A DNA stretch of 34,623 bases from Acanthamoeba lenticulata (lineage: Eukaryota > Discosea > Longamoebia > Acanthamoebidae), in the NCBI GenBank assembly GCA_002179805.1, contig NAVB01000265.1, positions 1 through 34,623 on the forward strand. The letters run 5' to 3'. The notes below the pieces were generated by a model. It was not told the origin of the DNA, made no database searches, and saw only the letters and a program-made list of their open reading frames with translations. The translations under genes were made by a program, and so were the position numbers. Shown one piece after another: positions 32,601-34,623 of the stretch (within the stretch, counting starts at the first letter, position 1; the number at the start of each line of letters is the position of its first letter).

Positions 32601-33265
32601 CGCACCGTTCCTCCTGCTGCGGCTTCTTGTTGCTCGAGCGCTGACTGTTCAGTGTTCAAATCTGAGTCATAGCTCGAGTCCGAGTCTGAGTCCGAGGATG
32701 AAGTGAGCGAGTGGGAAGGAGTGGAGTTGGTAAGCATGTTCGAGGCGTAGAGGTTGGCCTCGGGCAAGGGCGGGCGGTTCATGGCATAGGCCACAACGCT
32801 TCCACGTAGGCCTCGCGAGCGCGGGGTGGTGGCCGGCTTGATGTTGTCTCGCGGCGAGGGAGAAGTGGAGCGAGGGGATGGCAGCGTTTGTGTAGAAAAA
32901 TCAAAGTAGGACATCGCTGATCGATTGAGTTTCGCCACAACTGCGCTGCTGCTGGGCAACTCCGTCGCTCCTTCTTGTGAAAGACCATCCTGAGGAAGGG
33001 GCGCAGCCTCAGGTGCGAGGATACCCCCTTCCTTTACCACGAGGTAGCCCGTGTGGTGCAAAACGCCCTCGGACTTGCTCCGCTCAACTCCTGCCGCCAG
33101 CGGTCTATCACTTTCGTCAGGCTTGGCCTTCCTTCTACGACCGGTATGCGGCTCGTACATGGAGCCCAGTCTCCCCTTGGAGGGTAAGCGAGGTTCGCTT
33201 GCCCCCCTCTCCATCTTGTTCGCCGTGGTCGTTGTACTCAATAAATTAATTTGGGCGCCATCCAT
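29649..33265 (-). CDS. CLU-domain (clustered mitochondria-like) protein
   Basis: Exons 33265-32107, 32021-31959, 31871-31829, 31760-31669, 31598-31524, 31428-31350, 31254-31193, 31103-31029, 30956-30730, 30642-30550, 30460-30366, 30286-30157 and 30074-29649 give 2619 nt, 872 aa. The first ~330 residues are disordered, with Ser/Asp and acidic runs. The rest matches the CLU core: AAMKAAGHELRSLARI, VDYRGFRLLACSVMPIS, SHDGGRTVYTTYP, LNLKGHRV, YGPGDVEGHWGADGKLYLLD and, after a linker, the CGVNMRYLGLLRSKFLE element. Clu proteins bind mRNAs for mitochondrial proteins and affect mitochondrial distribution; no TPR repeats are visible, so this may be a shorter divergent branch. The 3' end is unresolved: reading straight on stops at 29649, while an extra intron could give a stop at 29677. 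Confidence 0.8.
32038..32048. repeat. Homopolymer of 11 G (C on the coding strand) in an intron
   Basis: Lies in the intron 32022-32106 of the CLU gene, near its acceptor, where it forms part of the pyrimidine tract. Such runs are prone to length errors. Confidence 0.85.
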
Positions 33266-33515
33266 AGGCGGAAAAAAGTGCGCACCGGCGGAATTGTTGG
33301 CTTTTTGTTGGCGTCGACATGGATTTCGCCGGCGTCGGCAATTTACACGCTTCAAGCTTCTGTGGTCGCGTGGACAACGTGCGCTCAATTCTTCTTGAAT
33401 TGAACTCGACTTCTCTCTCCTCTTCGATTTGCACATTTGTGAATCGAAAGGGCACGTTGCGCAGCTGGGCTGAATTAGAACAGTTGATTCCAATCTCCCA
33501 CTCCAATCTTTCGCC
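33266..33515. promoter_or_regulatory. Divergent promoter between CLU and ENTH genes
   Basis: 250 bp between divergent ATGs at 33265 (-) and 33516 (+). It must hold both promoters. Nothing more specific was recognised. Confidence 0.45.
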
Positions 33516-34623
33516 ATGTCAGCCATCAAGGACAAGCTTGCGAAGGGGATGCAAAAGAGGTTGCGTCCTTATTCCTCCTCTTTCCGCCTTCCCCTTCTCT
33601 CTATGTGAAGCTTGGCTCATCAATTTCCTGCATCTCCAGCAAAGACGCCGTCACTGGCACTCCTGCTGTTAAAATCAAGATCAGGGAGGCCACGTCTAAC
33701 AAGGGCTGGGGCCCGACTGGCCAGCAGCTTCAGGAGCTCGCCCGCTGCAGCTTTCACTAGTGCGTTCTTCCCACTCCTGGCGCGCTACTGTCGCTCAACT
33801 GTTTCCCGCCACACACGAGTGACTGTCCGCTCACTCCCTCCAAACGGCTTCTCCCCACAGCTCCAGCTTCGGCATCATCATGGACAAGATCTGGAAGCGG
33901 CTGAACGACCACGGCAAGAACTGGCGGCACATCTACAAAGTACGCATGTAGTGTGGTGCACTCCGAGTTGCTCTTCTGTGGCGCGCTCACTCACACACCG
34001 GGGTCGGCTCGTTCTGCAGTCGCTGCTCGTGCTGGACTACCTCATCAAGAATGGATCCAAGCAAGTGATCGTGGACGCACGCCAGCATTTGCCCAACATC
34101 CAGACCTTGACCACCTACCAGCACATCGACTCGAGTGACAACGACGTGGGCCAAAATGGTAAAGAAACACCCACAAAAGAAAAGAAAGGAAAGAAAAGAC
34201 GCGTGTGCTGATGGGTGATCTCGGGCCAACAGTGCGGGAGAGGTCGCGCGCCATTATCGAGCTGTTGAACGACGCCGAGCGCCTGGCTGAGGAGCGGGAG
34301 AAGGCCAAACACAACCGCGGCAAATACTCGGACGCCCAGGGCAGCGAGGGCACCAGTACGTCCTGCCCACACCTGGCCGCCACTTAAATTTATTTTAGTT
34401 ATTATTATCATTGCTGTTAATTTATTTTTTGAAATTATTATTTATTAAAATACCGCCATTAATTATTTATTTGGTGCGGTGGCGCATGCACAGTGGGCCG
34501 GCGAGGCTCCAGTCGCTCCCGCGAGGAGGGCTTTGATGACTTTGAGTCCAAGGGGGACGAGTACCGGGGCGCCCGCACGCCGTCCCCCTCCTACATCAAG
34601 CGAGAGCGCGGAGTGTACCGTCC
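33516..34623 (+). CDS. ENTH/epsin-type endocytic adaptor, 5' part
   Basis: Exons 33516-33559, 33640-33759, 33861-33939, 34020-34158, 34233-34355 and 34494 to the window end give the first ~211 residues. The ENTH domain (~15-150) is plain: VKIKIREATSNKGWGPTG, MDKIWKRLNDHGKNWRHIYK, LLVLDYLIKNGSKQVI, ERSRAIIELLNDAERLAEER. This is the phosphoinositide-binding superhelix of epsins, which bend membranes and recruit clathrin. Charged, Ser/Arg/Glu-rich sequence follows, as expected before clathrin- and AP-binding motifs that would lie beyond the edge. Epsin versus epsin-related (EpsinR/Ent3) cannot be settled without the tail. Divergent from the CLU gene. Confidence 0.93.

Overview
The window is a gene-dense, intron-rich nuclear segment from a free-living amoebozoan, most likely Acanthamoeba or a close relative. 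The evidence is GC-rich exons, many short introns (mostly 50-120 nt), a giant receptor of the binding-protein/kinase/cyclase/kinase type that is characteristic of Acanthamoeba, and ordinary eukaryotic housekeeping genes. The organism call is inference from gene content; no marker RNA is present. I rebuilt 14 gene models by hand from splice signals, and every complete model gives a coding length divisible by three.

Layout. 1-818 (+) is the 3' end of an M13 (neprilysin-type) metallopeptidase. 917-2158 (+) is an unrecognised protein of about 236 aa. 2299-8650 (-) is a 16-exon gene for a 1687-aa single-pass receptor: signal peptide, PstS-like solute-binding ectodomain, EGF-like motif, membrane span, protein kinase, class III nucleotide cyclase, second protein kinase. 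9403-10325 (+) is a histone-fold protein of the CHRAC/Dpb3/NF-YC type. 10546-11869 (+) is an M28 aminopeptidase. 12073-13363 (-) is a RING-CH membrane E3 ligase. 13544-16316 (-) is a C2-RasGAP. 16780-18504 (-) is the splicing factor SLU7, intronless. 18761-21292 (-) is the mitochondrial succinate dehydrogenase flavoprotein. 21481-23756 (+) is a fungal-type Zn2Cys6 transcription factor with a PAS-like region. 23961-24320 (-) is a small intronless, bacterial-looking antibiotic-biosynthesis-monooxygenase-fold protein. 24565-29645 (-) is a 1566-aa protein with C-terminal fascin-like repeats. 29649-33265 (-) is a CLU-domain protein. 33516-end (+) is an ENTH/epsin-type endocytic adaptor, cut by the window edge.

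The genes do not form an operon or one pathway. They mix signalling (receptor cyclase-kinase, RasGAP), protein turnover (M13, M28, RING-CH), membrane traffic and cytoskeleton (ENTH, fascin-like, CLU), transcription and splicing (Zn2Cys6, histone-fold, SLU7) and respiration (SDHA). Neighbours lie close together, with gaps of 3 to about 750 bp and several compact divergent intervals.

No rRNA, tRNA, transposon or CRISPR was seen. The most notable items are the receptor and its atypical cyclase motif, an unusual 5' splice-site preference (GTRCG), a GC-AG intron, a 17-nt micro-exon, the almost touching CLU/fascin-like gene pair, and two long proteins with large unrecognised portions.
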